A stretch of DNA of 64,000 nt from Streptomyces justiciae (GCF_015163075.1 NZ_JADDXU010000030.1:29463-93462); one strand, 5' to 3'. Shown: positions 1 through 8,001, counted from the stretch's first letter. Notes: generated by a model from the letters alone, not told the origin. A program made the numbers and translations.

Positions 1-197
1 TCGACCATGTGTGATCGTCCCATCACAGCGTGTGAGTGAGCGGTGGCGTGGGCGCTGCCGGGCACGCGGAAGCGGCTCCGCGATCTGACAACGTTGCCAT
101 AGGCTGTTGGGGCGGACACTTTCCTGTCAAGGCTCTTGACGAGAAAGAAACCCCCGGAACAACCACAGCCGTCCCCGGACAAAGAAACATGTGAACG
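1..197. promoter_or_regulatory. Leader region of the MEKHLA gene
   Basis: No gene is supported here. The stretch holds an imperfect inverted repeat at 120-146 (TTTCCTGTCAAG, 3-nt spacer, CTTGACGAGAAA; two mismatches) and an ACATGTGAAC box at 187-196 directly before the start codon of the next gene. Both are plausible control sites, but no promoter hexamers are clear. Confidence 0.3.
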
Positions 198-200
198 GTG

Positions 201-662
201 ATGACACCCCTTGACGACGACTTCGCCGACCTGCTGCTCTCCAGCCATCTGCGCCTGGTGGGCCAGCCGCTGTGCCCCACCGAGTGGCAGTCCGGACCGG
301 ACGCCGCGCGGTGGCTGTACGAGCGGGCCCCGTTCGGGCTGCTGGCGCACGACACCTCCGCCGACCCGCGCTTCATCTATGCCAACAGCACGGCACAGGG
401 CTGCTTCGCCTACTCCTGGGACGAGTTCGTGGGCCTGCCGTCCCGGCTGTCCGCCCGCCCGGACGGGCAGGAGGACAGGGACGCCTTCGTCCGGGCCGTG
501 ACGGAGGATCACTTCGCCACCGGTTACCGGGGGATACGGGTCGGCAGGAGCGGTCGGCCGTTCTGGATAGAGGACGTGACCATGTGGGACCTGATGGATG
601 CCGACGGGGGCGTCCACGGGCAGGCCGCGGTGTTCCGGTCCTGGGCTCCCGTGGAGGGCTGA
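201..662 (+). CDS. MEKHLA domain protein (PAS-like)
   Basis: This is a 153-residue cytoplasmic protein of the MEKHLA type, a PAS-like sensory fold first named from plant HD-ZIP III factors and also found as stand-alone bacterial proteins. Features that fit are a helical N-terminus, the FIYANSTAQ segment around residues 60-70, a conserved LPSRLSA stretch, and the terminal block ending in WIEDVTMWDL, which closes PAS-like sheets. The ligand and partner are unknown. A GTG sits just before the ATG, so the start could be 198. No good Shine-Dalgarno is visible; the ACATGTGAAC box occupies that position, so a leaderless or weakly translated message is possible. A strong terminator follows within 30 nt, so the gene is monocistronic. 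Confidence 0.75.
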   Translation: MTPLDDDFADLLLSSHLRLVGQPLCPTEWQSGPDAARWLYERAPFGLLAHDTSADPRFIYANSTAQGCFAYSWDEFVGLPSRLSARPDGQEDRDAFVRAVTEDHFATGYRGIRVGRSGRPFWIEDVTMWDLMDADGGVHGQAAVFRSWAPVEG

Positions 663-689
663 GCCGGTTCTGGGGCCCCGGAACGCGCG

Positions 690-727
690 GAGCCCGCCAC
701 GGGGAGATGCCGTGGCGGGCTCGTTTT
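690..727. terminator. Intrinsic terminator, bidirectional
   Basis: A perfect 13-bp stem (690-702 with 710-722) encloses a 7-nt loop and is followed on the plus strand by GTTTT. It lies between the convergent MEKHLA and cupin genes and can serve both. Confidence 0.85.
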
Positions 728-741
728 GTGCGGGGCGCGGC

Positions 742-1188
742 TTACTGAAAGTCGCAGCCCGGGTTGGGGGCGTCCTCCGACAGCGGGGCGCCGTGCGGGA
801 GGACGTACAGGACGTCGAGGACGACGTCGGTCTTGCCGAGGTTGCGGCCGATGTGCACGTGGTCCGCGCCGGACGGCTCGGTCAGGGACTGGCCGGCCTT
901 GTAGACGCCGTCAGCCTGGCAGTCGGAGTCGAAGTGGCTGAGCGTGCCGTGCTGGACGAAGCCGTAGAGGGTTCCGTCGTGGTAGTGCCAGCCCGTGCTC
1001 TGGCCTGCGGGGATGGTGATCTGGCGGAGGATGTAGTCCGTTCCGCCGATGGTGGTCTGGGAGATGATCTTGCCTGTCACGCCCGGTCCGGCCGGGGTGG
1101 CGAACGCGGTGCCCGCGCCCAGGGACAGACCGACGGCGGCAGCCATGGTCACGCCCAGCCGCAGCAGGTTCTTACGCAATGTGGTCAT
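742..1188 (-). CDS. Secreted cupin domain protein
   Basis: A 148-residue exported protein. The N-terminus MTTLRKNLLRLGV runs into a hydrophobic stretch and an AFA cleavage site near residue 30, a Sec-type signal peptide. The mature part is one small cupin barrel: WHYHDGTLYGF supplies the first-motif histidines and GADHVHIGRN the second, so a metal is probably bound. No catalytic function can be read from the sequence. The ATG at 1188 is chosen because it has a GAAAGG ribosome site and puts the signal peptide at the N-terminus; longer in-frame reading to 1254 has no such support. Single-gene unit ending at the shared terminator. Confidence 0.8.
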   Translation of the reverse strand: MTTLRKNLLRLGVTMAAAVGLSLGAGTAFATPAGPGVTGKIISQTTIGGTDYILRQITIPAGQSTGWHYHDGTLYGFVQHGTLSHFDSDCQADGVYKAGQSLTEPSGADHVHIGRNLGKTDVVLDVLYVLPHGAPLSEDAPNPGCDFQ

Positions 1189-1528
1189 ACCTTTCAGGTG
1201 GTTCCTCAGTGTGGCAGTCTCACACACGTATCTTCCAGCTTCATGCGCACACATTGCATTTGGGTCAAGGCGGCGCGATGGCGCGTGACATACAACTCAT
1301 GTGCGGCAATTGTTTGGAACCCGTAGAGCCACGGAATAAGTAAAAGACGCGGTAAAGGTGCTGGTGAAAGCGTAGATGCACCTCTCCGTTCGGGCATACG
1401 TGTTAACAGGGTGCAGGTGCGGCAGCAGGACGACACAAACGCAGCACTTTTCTGGCACCTGACGCTGCCTACAGTGCGATTGCGGGGGTTGCATCCGGCC
1501 TCCGGTCGCCGCACCACAGAGAACCAGG
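1189..1528. promoter_or_regulatory. Divergent intergenic region, cupin / ECF sigma
   Basis: About 340 nt with clearly lower GC than the flanks and no supported gene. It must hold the promoters of the cupin gene (left) and the ECF sigma gene (right). CACACA/CACACG tracts occur near 1220 and 1250. I could not assign -35 or -10 boxes with confidence. Confidence 0.4.
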
Positions 1529-2062
1529 ATGGTTCAGAACACTATGGCTACGCCCCTCACGGGTATGTCCCGATCCGACCTGCTCGGCAGCATCATGAGG
1601 GAACACCGGGAAAGCCTCGTCTCGTACGCCGAGAAGATGCTCGGTGACCACGGACTCGCCGAGGACATCGTCCAGGAGACCATCATCCGGGCATGGCGCA
1701 ACATCGACCGTCTGCTCGGCATGGACGGGTCGGTCCGTGGCTGGCTCTTCACCGTGACCCGGCATCTGGTCATCGACTGGGTGCGCAAGCCCCACGCGCG
1801 CAGGGAAGTCGTCGGAGTCACGTACAACGACCCCGTGTCGCGGGCCGACGGCACCGAGGCGGTGCACGACGCCTTGGTCGTGAGGCCCTTGTTGCAGCGG
1901 TTGTCTGCCGAGCACCGTGCGGTGCTGGTGCACATATACCTGTGCGACCGCACCATCCAGGAGACGGCCGGCATCCTCGGGGTCCCGGCGGGAACGGTCA
2001 AGAGCCGTCACCACAACGCCCTGCGCAAGCTGCGGGGAGTGGTGCGGCCGGAGGCTGCTTAG
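1529..2062 (+). CDS. ECF-type RNA polymerase sigma factor
   Basis: A 177-residue group IV sigma factor with only regions 2 and 4. Region 2 spans about residues 25-95 and includes the core-binding AEDIVQETIIRAWRN helix and GWLFTVTRHLVIDWVR. Region 4 spans about 120-172 and carries the helix-turn-helix QETAGILGVPAGTVKSRHHNALRKLR. No anti-sigma gene, zinc-binding anti-sigma motif or C-terminal extension is present, so control must come from elsewhere or from its promoter. The first ATG (1529) has a weak AGG-like ribosome site; ATGs at 1544 and 1565 are alternatives. The gene stands alone and is followed by an unusually long RNA hairpin. Confidence 0.88.
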   Translation: MVQNTMATPLTGMSRSDLLGSIMREHRESLVSYAEKMLGDHGLAEDIVQETIIRAWRNIDRLLGMDGSVRGWLFTVTRHLVIDWVRKPHARREVVGVTYNDPVSRADGTEAVHDALVVRPLLQRLSAEHRAVLVHIYLCDRTIQETAGILGVPAGTVKSRHHNALRKLRGVVRPEAA

Positions 2063-2122
2063 GGGTTGGCAGCCACTCAGAGGTCGCCGTTGTCTGGTGA
2101 TCTCGGTACGACGCCCTGTTCG

Positions 2123-2146
2123 AGGTCAAGAGGTCAAGAGGTCAAG
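2123..2146 (+). repeat. Three tandem AGGTCAAG octamers
   Basis: Three perfect head-to-tail copies of AGGTCAAG (2123-2130, 2131-2138, 2139-2146) lie between the sigma gene stop and the large hairpin. The spacing of 8 nt is less than one helical turn. Function unknown; slippage is the simplest origin. Confidence 0.8.
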
Positions 2147-2156
2147 CAACAAGCAC

Positions 2157-2209
2157 AGTGCCTGTGTCGGAGCCTCTGGTTGCGCGCCGGAGGTTCTGAC
2201 ACAGGCACT
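2157..2209 (+). terminator. 24-bp RNA hairpin after the ECF sigma gene
   Basis: Positions 2157-2180 pair with 2186-2209 around a 5-nt loop. The outer 12 bp are perfect; the inner 12 bp contain four G:U pairs when read as plus-strand RNA, which would be mismatches on the minus strand. This favours a structure used in the sigma-factor transcript. There is no U tract after it, so it may be a terminator, a 3'-end stabiliser or a small RNA element. Confidence 0.6.
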
Positions 2210-2249
2210 CATCGGGGCGGTCTTCGGCAGTTGCCTCGCCGCCGTTTCA

Positions 2250-3008
2250 TTACTGGGCCTTGTAGCCGCCGTCGACGTTGAGGACGGTTCCGGTGACGAA
2301 GGACGCGGCCGGCGAGGCGAGCCAGGCGATGCCTTCGGCGACCTCGGTGGGACGGCCCATGCGGTTGACCGGCTGGAGGGCGGCGATGTCGGCTTCATTC
2401 CAGGTGCCGGCCTCGATGGCAGCGTTGAGGATGTCGGTCTTGATTGCTGCGGGGGCGACTGCGTTGATGCGGATGTTGTCGGTGGCGTACTCCAGCGCGG
2501 CGGACTTGGTCAGGCCGACGACGGCGTGCTTGGTGGCGGAGTAGTTGGCCGCGTAGCGGATGCCGCCCAGGCCCGCGATCGAGGCCAGGTTGACGATCGA
2601 GCCGCCGGGGTTGTCCTGGGCCAGCATCTGCTGGATCTGGTACTTCATGCTCCAGAAGACGCCGAGCACGTTCGTGGTGAGCATCCGCTGGAAGCGGCTG
2701 GTGGGCTCATCAGCCATGCGGCCGGTGTCGAGGGAGATACCGGCGTTGTTGACGGCGACGTCGAGGCGGCCGTAGTGCTCGACGGTGGCTGTGACCAGGG
2801 CGGCGACGGACTCTTCGTCGTCGACGTCGACGGCGACGAAGACGGCCTCGCCGCCGTTGTCGCGGATCTCGCGGACGACGGCGTCGCCCGCTTCCTTGCG
2901 GCGGCCGGAGACGACGACGGCGTGATCGGTGCGGGCCAGAAGAAGGCTGGTCTCCTTGCCGATGCCTTGGGTGGCACCGGTGACCAGGGCGATGCGGGAG
3001 ACGCTCAT
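2250..3008 (-). CDS. SDR family NAD(P)-dependent oxidoreductase
   Basis: A 252-residue classical short-chain dehydrogenase/reductase. The cofactor motif TGATQGIG is at residues 10-17, NNAG at 87-90, and the catalytic set is Asn113, Ser143, Tyr156 and Lys160 (YSATK). The C-terminus ends GTVLNVDGGYKAQ, typical of the family. Substrate unknown. An Arg pair (GRR, residues 35-37) after the second strand suggests NADP(H) preference. The gene is transcribed divergently from a TetR gene, and three palindromes in the shared 134-nt spacer make it the likely repressed target. The start has a GAGG ribosome site. Confidence 0.9.
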   Translation of the reverse strand: MSVSRIALVTGATQGIGKETSLLLARTDHAVVVSGRRKEAGDAVVREIRDNGGEAVFVAVDVDDEESVAALVTATVEHYGRLDVAVNNAGISLDTGRMADEPTSRFQRMLTTNVLGVFWSMKYQIQQMLAQDNPGGSIVNLASIAGLGGIRYAANYSATKHAVVGLTKSAALEYATDNIRINAVAPAAIKTDILNAAIEAGTWNEADIAALQPVNRMGRPTEVAEGIAWLASPAASFVTGTVLNVDGGYKAQ

Positions 3009-3062
3009 GACGGGGGACCTCTTTCACATGCAAGTGAGCACAGCCGACGATCCAGGCTTATT

Positions 3063-3075
3063 AGACCGTCGGTCT
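3063..3075. promoter_or_regulatory. TetR operator half-array, site 1
   Basis: Perfect palindrome AGACCG-T-CGGTCT in the SDR/TetR divergent promoter. It is the first of three copies; the others start 31 and 53 nt to the right. Confidence 0.7.
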
Positions 3076-3093
3076 CTTGTGCTCCACATTAAG

Positions 3094-3106
3094 AGACCGG
3101 CGGTCC
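3094..3106. promoter_or_regulatory. TetR operator, site 2
   Basis: AGACCG-G-CGGTCC, one mismatch from the palindrome of site 1. It lies in the middle of the shared promoter. Confidence 0.65.
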
Positions 3107-3115
3107 GATGTCAAA

Positions 3116-3128
3116 AGACCGGCAGTCT
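3116..3128. promoter_or_regulatory. TetR operator, site 3
   Basis: AGACCG-G-CAGTCT, one mismatch from a perfect palindrome, 15 nt before the tetR start codon. Its position suggests autorepression. Confidence 0.65.
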
Positions 3129-3142
3129 GTAACATGGGGGGT

Positions 3143-3850
3143 ATGACGACCTTCCAGCGAGCGCGCAGCGAGGAACAGCGCGAGATCCGGCGGCAGGCCA
3201 TCCTCGACACCGCGGCCGCGATGCTCGACGAGATGACCGTGAGCGCCCTCAGCCTCAACGAACTGAGCCGGCGCGTGGGCCTGGCGAAGTCCAACGTGCT
3301 GCGCTACTTCGAATCACGCGAAGCCGTCCTGCTGGAACTGCTCGACCGCGACTGGCGCCAGTGGACCGCCGCCCTCCCCGCGCAGCTGGCCGCCGCCATC
3401 ACCCCCGACGCCCCGCCGAACCAGCGCGGCCAGGAGTTCGCCACCGTCCTGGCCCACTCCCTCACCCAGCGCCGCACCCTGTGCGACCTGCTCAGCGCCC
3501 AAGCAGGCGTCCTGGAACACAACATCTCCCCCGACGTCGCCGCCCGCTACAAACGCGCAGCCCTCGACAACGTCGCCGCCCTGGCCACCCTCGCCCGCCG
3601 CCACCTGCCCGAACTCGGCGACCACGCCGACCAGCTGTGCGCCCAGACCATCATGATCAGCGGCGCGGTGTGGACCCACGCCCGCCCCTCCACCGCCATG
3701 CTCACCGCCTACGCCGCCGACCCCACCCTCGCCGCCCTCCGCATGGACTTCACCACCACCCTGCAGGAGATGCTGACCACCCTCATCGCAGGCACCCTCA
3801 CCAGAACACAAACCCGACCCACCACCCAAACCACCGACACAGGTGCTTAG
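3143..3850 (+). CDS. TetR/AcrR family transcriptional repressor
   Basis: A 235-residue regulator. Residues about 15-60 form the TetR DNA-binding domain: QAILDTAAAMLDEMTVSAL, then the helix-turn-helix SLNELSRRVGLAKSNVLRYF followed by ESREAVLLELL. The rest is a helical ligand-binding and dimer domain with low conservation. I take the second ATG (3143) because GGGGG stands right before it; ATG 3134 is in frame. Three AGACCG-N-CGGTCT palindromes separate it from the divergent SDR gene, the classic arrangement of a self-regulating repressor and its enzyme target. Its stop overlaps the stop of the convergent AfsR-like gene by 4 nt (TTAG). Confidence 0.9.
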   Translation: MTTFQRARSEEQREIRRQAILDTAAAMLDEMTVSALSLNELSRRVGLAKSNVLRYFESREAVLLELLDRDWRQWTAALPAQLAAAITPDAPPNQRGQEFATVLAHSLTQRRTLCDLLSAQAGVLEHNISPDVAARYKRAALDNVAALATLARRHLPELGDHADQLCAQTIMISGAVWTHARPSTAMLTAYAADPTLAALRMDFTTTLQEMLTTLIAGTLTRTQTRPTTQTTDTGA

Positions 3851-6018
3851 GAGCTGGAGGGCTGGAAGCACATCTCCAGGGCCGAGGTCAGGCGGCGGTG
3901 CAGGGTTTCGTCCTGGGGGTGGTTCTCGATGGAGCGGACGAGTTCCGGCAGCAGGTACTGCTCGGCGACGATCCACTCGGCGGCGTCCGCGTGTCCGTTG
4001 AACCGCTCGGGGCGGACGCCGGGACGCGGGGGCGGCAGCAGTACGGTGCCGCGATGGGGCGCGAGGCGTGCCGTGGCGGCGTCGGCGCTGTAGAGGTAGT
4101 GCTCGACCATCCTGGCCAGGGCCTCGGAGCGCGCGGCGGGGGAGTCGAGGACCGCGCCGAGTTCCCTGGCGTAGGTGCGCAGCAGTTCGTGGCAGGTGTA
4201 CCGGCCCGCGGTCAGTTCGACCAGCAGATGATGGTCCATCAGTTCCGCCACGTCCTGCCGGGTTCTGCGCGGGTCGGTGCCGGCCATGCTGACCGCGGCC
4301 GGCATCCCGATGTCGCGCGACGGGTGCAGGCTCAGCAGCCGGAACAATCGTGCGGCGCTACTGCTCAGCGCATCGTAGGAGCGGTGGAAGGAGCTGCGGA
4401 TGTCGGTGCGGTCGTCGTGGCAGGACAGGGCGTCGAGGCAGTCGTCGGCATCCTGCAGTCTGGCCGCGAGTGACACCAGCGGAAACCTCGGCTGCGCCAG
4501 GGCCCGGGCACCGGTGACGGCCAGGGCTAACGGCAGCCCGCCGACCAGTTCCACGATCTCTTCGGCAGTGGTGTGCTCGGCCCGGATCCGGTCGGTGCCC
4601 AGCCGCCGGTCGAGCAGTTCCAGGCCTTCCGCGCGCGTCATGGGCTCCAATGTGATGACGCGGGCGTTGTCCGTCACCGCCAGACCCTCCAGTCGTCGGC
4701 GGCTGGTGACGACGGCGACACAGCCAGGCGTGGCGGGGAGCAGGGGGCGTACCTGCTCACAGTTCTCGGCGTCGTCCAGGACGAGGAGGAGTCGCCGTCC
4801 GCTGAGGGCGCTGCGGTAGAGGGCGGCGAGTGCGGCTGTGCCGGCGTGGGTGTGGTCGTGCTCCACACCGAGTGCCCCGAGGATTTCGCTGATGGCCTCG
4901 GCGGGGTCGAGCGGGGGCCGGGAGGGGTGGTGGCCCTGGAGGTCGATGTGGAGCTGCCCGTCGGGGAAGTGGTCGGCGATCAGGTGGGCCCAGTGCACGG
5001 CCAGCGTCGTTTTGCCGACTCCCGCCATGCCGCAGATGGCCGCAGTCATGGTGGGCGGGCGGCTTTCGCCCTCGATCGGAAGTAGTTCCAGGCACTGGCT
5101 CAGAGGTTCGCGGCGGCCGGCGAAAGAGGCGCAGTCCGCGGGGAGTTGTGAGGGGCGGCCGGGTTCCGCGGGCAGGGGCAGGGGGCTGTCGGGGGATCGG
5201 GAGGTGCGGCGCTGGAGCAAGTGCTGCTGGGCGGCGCGCAGCTCGGGGCCGGGCTCGACGCCCAGTTCCTCGGCGAGTGCGTCGCGGATGGTCTCGAACT
5301 GTCGCAGGGCTTCGGCCTGTCGGCCGGTGGCCGCCAGAGCGGCGATCGCGCGGGCATGGAGGGCCTCGTCGAAGGGGTGGTTCTCCAGGGCGTTGCGCAG
5401 GACGGTGAGGACTTCTTCGGTCAGCGCGGGTGCCGCGTTCAGGACGGCGTCGGCGGCCTCTTTCACCGTGGCGACGAACTCGTGTCCTACGGAGGTGAAG
5501 ACCGGATGCCGGGCCACGGAGGTGCCGGCCGCGACGATGGGTCCGCGCCACAGCCGGAGTGCGTCTATGAAGTCCTGGGCGGCTTCGGCGGGGGCTCCGT
5601 CGCGGAGCGCGAGCTGTGCCTGGGCGCGCAGGTCGCGGAAGCGCAGCAGGTCCGAGCTGGAGGTGTCGACCAGGAGTCGATAGCCGTCGGCGGCGCGGAC
5701 GAGGTGTGCGGCGTTGCTGCGGCTGCGCAGTTCGGGCTCGAGTGTTCTGCGCAGGGCGCCGATGTGCCGGTGCACCACGTTGGCGGCGCTGGGCGGCGAT
5801 TCCCCGTCCCACAGGATGTCGACCGCTTCGCCCAGCGTGAGCGGTCCGGGGGCGCGGAGCAGCAGCAGGGCGAGCAGGGCCAGGCGTTTCGGGGGGCCCA
5901 CATCGATCTCGGTGTCCCCGCGCGTCGCCCGTACGGTGCCGAGGAGTGAGTAGCGCACTGTCGCGTCCATCTCGCGGCTGGCCTCGCTGTTTCTCCAGTG
6001 GTGCTGCTGGTCGCTCAT
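3847..6018 (-). CDS. AfsR-like SARP regulator with NB-ARC domain
   Basis: A 723-residue Streptomyces antibiotic regulatory protein. An OmpR-type winged helix (about 20-110: SLLGTVRA, PPKRLALLALLLLRAP, ANVVHRHIGALRRTL) is followed by the bacterial transcriptional activation domain (about 115-260) and an NB-ARC ATPase. Its P-loop GMAGVGKTT is near residue 330, the Walker B LLLVLDDAE near 415, and an LGGLPLAL-like GLPL motif follows. Full AfsR continues into TPR repeats; this protein stops after the ARC/winged-helix part (ending FQPSSS), so the TPR sensor part is missing. Activator targets are unknown. Two copies of the GTCACC-N9-GGTGAC palindrome lie upstream, shared with the divergent gene at 6414. 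An alternative start is Met17 (5970). Confidence 0.88.
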   Translation of the reverse strand: MSDQQHHWRNSEASREMDATVRYSLLGTVRATRGDTEIDVGPPKRLALLALLLLRAPGPLTLGEAVDILWDGESPPSAANVVHRHIGALRRTLEPELRSRSNAAHLVRAADGYRLLVDTSSSDLLRFRDLRAQAQLALRDGAPAEAAQDFIDALRLWRGPIVAAGTSVARHPVFTSVGHEFVATVKEAADAVLNAAPALTEEVLTVLRNALENHPFDEALHARAIAALAATGRQAEALRQFETIRDALAEELGVEPGPELRAAQQHLLQRRTSRSPDSPLPLPAEPGRPSQLPADCASFAGRREPLSQCLELLPIEGESRPPTMTAAICGMAGVGKTTLAVHWAHLIADHFPDGQLHIDLQGHHPSRPPLDPAEAISEILGALGVEHDHTHAGTAALAALYRSALSGRRLLLVLDDAENCEQVRPLLPATPGCVAVVTSRRRLEGLAVTDNARVITLEPMTRAEGLELLDRRLGTDRIRAEHTTAEEIVELVGGLPLALAVTGARALAQPRFPLVSLAARLQDADDCLDALSCHDDRTDIRSSFHRSYDALSSSAARLFRLLSLHPSRDIGMPAAVSMAGTDPRRTRQDVAELMDHHLLVELTAGRYTCHELLRTYARELGAVLDSPAARSEALARMVEHYLYSADAATARLAPHRGTVLLPPPRPGVRPERFNGHADAAEWIVAEQYLLPELVRSIENHPQDETLHRRLTSALEMCFQPSSS

Positions 6019-6215
6019 CCGGTCCCGTCTTCACTGCGCCGGTGCGGGAGCCACGCCGTCTCTGTGTGCGGGGCGTGTGACCAAGACCGCGAAGTGTAGC
6101 CACGTTTCTTGACATGTGTGTGCGGTCGGAGGTGTCCCGGTCGGGCGGCGCTGCCGAGTCTGGCAGGCGGGTGGCAGTCGGTGATCGGTCACGTGACTTA
6201 GTACCCCTCGAGTGA

Positions 6216-6236
6216 GTCACCGCTTTAACAGGTGAC
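6216..6236. promoter_or_regulatory. GTCACC-N9-GGTGAC palindrome, copy 1
   Basis: Perfect arms GTCACC and GGTGAC around GCTTTAACA, in the AfsR-like/unknown divergent promoter. Confidence 0.6.
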
Positions 6237-6264
6237 GGCCGTTTCTCATGGTGCCGTATCATGC

Positions 6265-6285
6265 GTCACTCGTCAAGGCGGTTAC
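6265..6285. promoter_or_regulatory. GTCACC-N9-GGTGAC palindrome, copy 2
   Basis: Arms GTCACT and GGTTAC around CGTCAAGGC; on the minus strand the spacer reads GCCTTGACG. It begins 49 nt after copy 1. Confidence 0.5.
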
Positions 6286-6413
6286 TTGCGGGGGTGGCGG
6301 TCAGTGCGGCTACCGCCGGCGATCCCCGTGAACCCCCGCGGTCGCCCACTCCGTTCAACCTCATGACCGGCCTTGCCGGCCGGGCGATTCGTACCCGTGA
6401 GAGGAGGTGGCCC

Positions 6414-7037
6414 TTGTACGTTCTGGTCCCTGACGACCCCGTGTTCTACGCGAAGTTCCAGAGCCTCGAGGAGCCGCTGCTGCGCCACCTCTACCGGCTG
6501 CATCACACGGGCGCGGAACCCGACGACGAGCGGATCATCGCGGATGCCTACGACAGCTGGGTGCAGGTGCTGCTGAAACTGCCGCTGTGGGCGCGCTGGC
6601 ACACCGAGGACGTGCCCGCCGTCACCGCTCCCGCGGAGCCGCCTCCGCCCCGGTACACCCTGCACACCATGCGCGGTGACCAGCTGACCAGTCTCTATCC
6701 GATCGAGGTGACCGCGGTCGATCTCGGGCAGTTGACGGCCTGCCTCGACTTGCTCGCCGCCCTCGGTGAACGCCCGGGTGCCCGCGCCGGCTCCGGGCTG
6801 CCCGACGACGAGAAACGTCTCACCGATGTCTTCCGGCGCGTCGTCGACGTGCTGCTGCTGCCGCCTCCGCCGAGGCTGCTGAACATCCTGCGGTTCGTGA
6901 CCCAGGGGGTCGCCGTGTCGGTGACCCTGCCGACCGAGCGCGAGCAGGAGTACCAGCGCTTCTGTGCGGAGATCGTGACCATTCTCAGCTCGGGTGACAC
7001 CTTCGCCTATCAGAGCCACCGGGCCATGTATCTCTGA
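6414..7037 (+). CDS. Conserved protein of unknown function
   Basis: I do not recognise a family. The frame is open from 6261, but a TTG at 6414 is preceded at the right distance by GAGGAGG (6401-6407), so translation probably starts there and gives 207 residues (start YVLVPDDPVFYAKF). The protein is soluble and mostly helical, with a Pro/Ala-rich linker near residue 75 (APAEPPPPRY) and a second Pro run (LPPPPRLL) near 155. There are no membrane segments or cysteine pairs. It is transcribed away from the AfsR-like regulator from a promoter with two 21-bp palindromes, and a terminator follows, so it is a single-gene unit. Confidence 0.65.
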   Translation: MYVLVPDDPVFYAKFQSLEEPLLRHLYRLHHTGAEPDDERIIADAYDSWVQVLLKLPLWARWHTEDVPAVTAPAEPPPPRYTLHTMRGDQLTSLYPIEVTAVDLGQLTACLDLLAALGERPGARAGSGLPDDEKRLTDVFRRVVDVLLLPPPPRLLNILRFVTQGVAVSVTLPTEREQEYQRFCAEIVTILSSGDTFAYQSHRAMYL

Positions 7038-7208
7038 GTGTGTCCGAGGTGTGCCACCGGAACGGTTGGTTCCACATGTTGTGGTGAACCTTTCAGATCC
7101 GCTGTCCCGTTCTCCAGTTGGAAGGCTCCGCCGTCGAACACGCGGGCGGGGGAGCCGGGATGGGGTGCTCGGAGTCCAGCCACGCCCGCGTGGTCCGTCC
7201 CCGTCCCC

Positions 7209-7246
7209 GCACCGGCGGCCCGGGTCCCCCCTCGGGCCGCCGGTGC
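7209..7246 (+). terminator. 14-bp terminator hairpin
   Basis: A perfect stem GCACCGGCGGCCCG (7209-7222) with CGGGCCGCCGGTGC (7233-7246) and a 10-nt loop. There is no U tract. It ends the gene at 6414 and lies 29 nt before the hemerythrin gene start. Confidence 0.75.
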
Positions 7247-7274
7247 GCTCACGTTGGTCTAGAAGGGTTCACGG

Positions 7275-7961
7275 ATGTCCGCCACGCAGGCGCCGATCAC
7301 GGACGGCGCCCGTCTCTTCGAGGAACTCCTCGCCGCCCATACGGTCATGGCCCGGGGCGCGGATCTGATCGCGGAGTCATTCACCCGACTGGCAGACGGC
7401 GCGCCCGTCGAAACCAGCACCCTGGTGACGACTGCACGCTGGTTCGTCGACTTCGTACGCCATCACCGGCGCACCGAGGACGAGCTGCTCTGGCCGGTGC
7501 TGCGGGAGCGGTGCCCCGAAGCGGTGCGCAGTCTCGATCTCCTGGACGAGGATGACGACGCGATGGCCGAGGGGCTGGACGCGCTGGAGAGCGTCATGGA
7601 GCAGATCGCAGAGGAGCGCCGGGTCGGCGGATCGGTGAGCTGGGGACATGCGATGAAGGAGGGCACGCTCGCCTCCCACCAGGTCCGCCAGGGGCTGACC
7701 GGGCATCGTTCCGTCGTACGCCCCTTGCTCAAGGGGCTGCTCACCAAAGCGGGCGAAGAAGATCTCGAGGTGCTCCGCAGGGCGGCGGCCGACGGCGTCT
7801 GGCGCAGTGAGCCGCACCTGACCATCGGGTTCTTGGAACACCCCGAGCCCGTTCCCGGCCGGGAACGGGTCTGCGCGGGTTTCCCGACGCCGGTGCGCTG
7901 GGCCCGGAGCGTGCTGATGAACCGGTTCCGCAGGACCCTCAGGGACCTCGCGGCCGACTGA
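7275..7961 (+). CDS. Hemerythrin domain-containing protein
   Basis: A 228-residue protein whose first 150 residues match the hemerythrin/HHE four-helix bundle that binds a di-iron centre. Visible ligand candidates are the His in LLAAHTVMARGAD (about 22), the HHRRTEDELLWPVL motif (about 62-75; His, His, Glu), and His in SHQVRQGLTGHR (about 135-145). Such proteins bind O2 or NO or help in iron handling; which applies here cannot be told. The C-terminal 70 residues (from about 160) are basic and end RFRRTLRDLAAD. A GAAGGG ribosome site precedes the ATG. It converges with CGNR protein 1. Confidence 0.8.
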   Translation: MSATQAPITDGARLFEELLAAHTVMARGADLIAESFTRLADGAPVETSTLVTTARWFVDFVRHHRRTEDELLWPVLRERCPEAVRSLDLLDEDDDAMAEGLDALESVMEQIAEERRVGGSVSWGHAMKEGTLASHQVRQGLTGHRSVVRPLLKGLLTKAGEEDLEVLRRAAADGVWRSEPHLTIGFLEHPEPVPGRERVCAGFPTPVRWARSVLMNRFRRTLRDLAAD

Positions 7962-8001
7962 GCCCCGCGCCCGCCGGGACGTGTACTGCCGTGGGTCAGG
8001 G

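Larger units (their letters stand above)
6019..6413. promoter_or_regulatory. Divergent promoter region with two palindromes
   Basis: About 395 nt between the AfsR-like gene and the gene at 6414. It holds an ACATGTGTG box (6112-6120) and two 21-bp palindromes of the CGNR-linked family (6216-6236, 6265-6285). An ATG at 6261 opens the downstream frame, but it lies just before the second palindrome and has no ribosome site, so I do not use it. Confidence 0.5.

Noticed and set aside
1206..1517. 103-codon minus-strand open frame upstream of the cupin gene
   Set aside because: No ribosome site or family signal; it covers the low-GC promoter region and runs into the cupin signal-peptide region in another frame.
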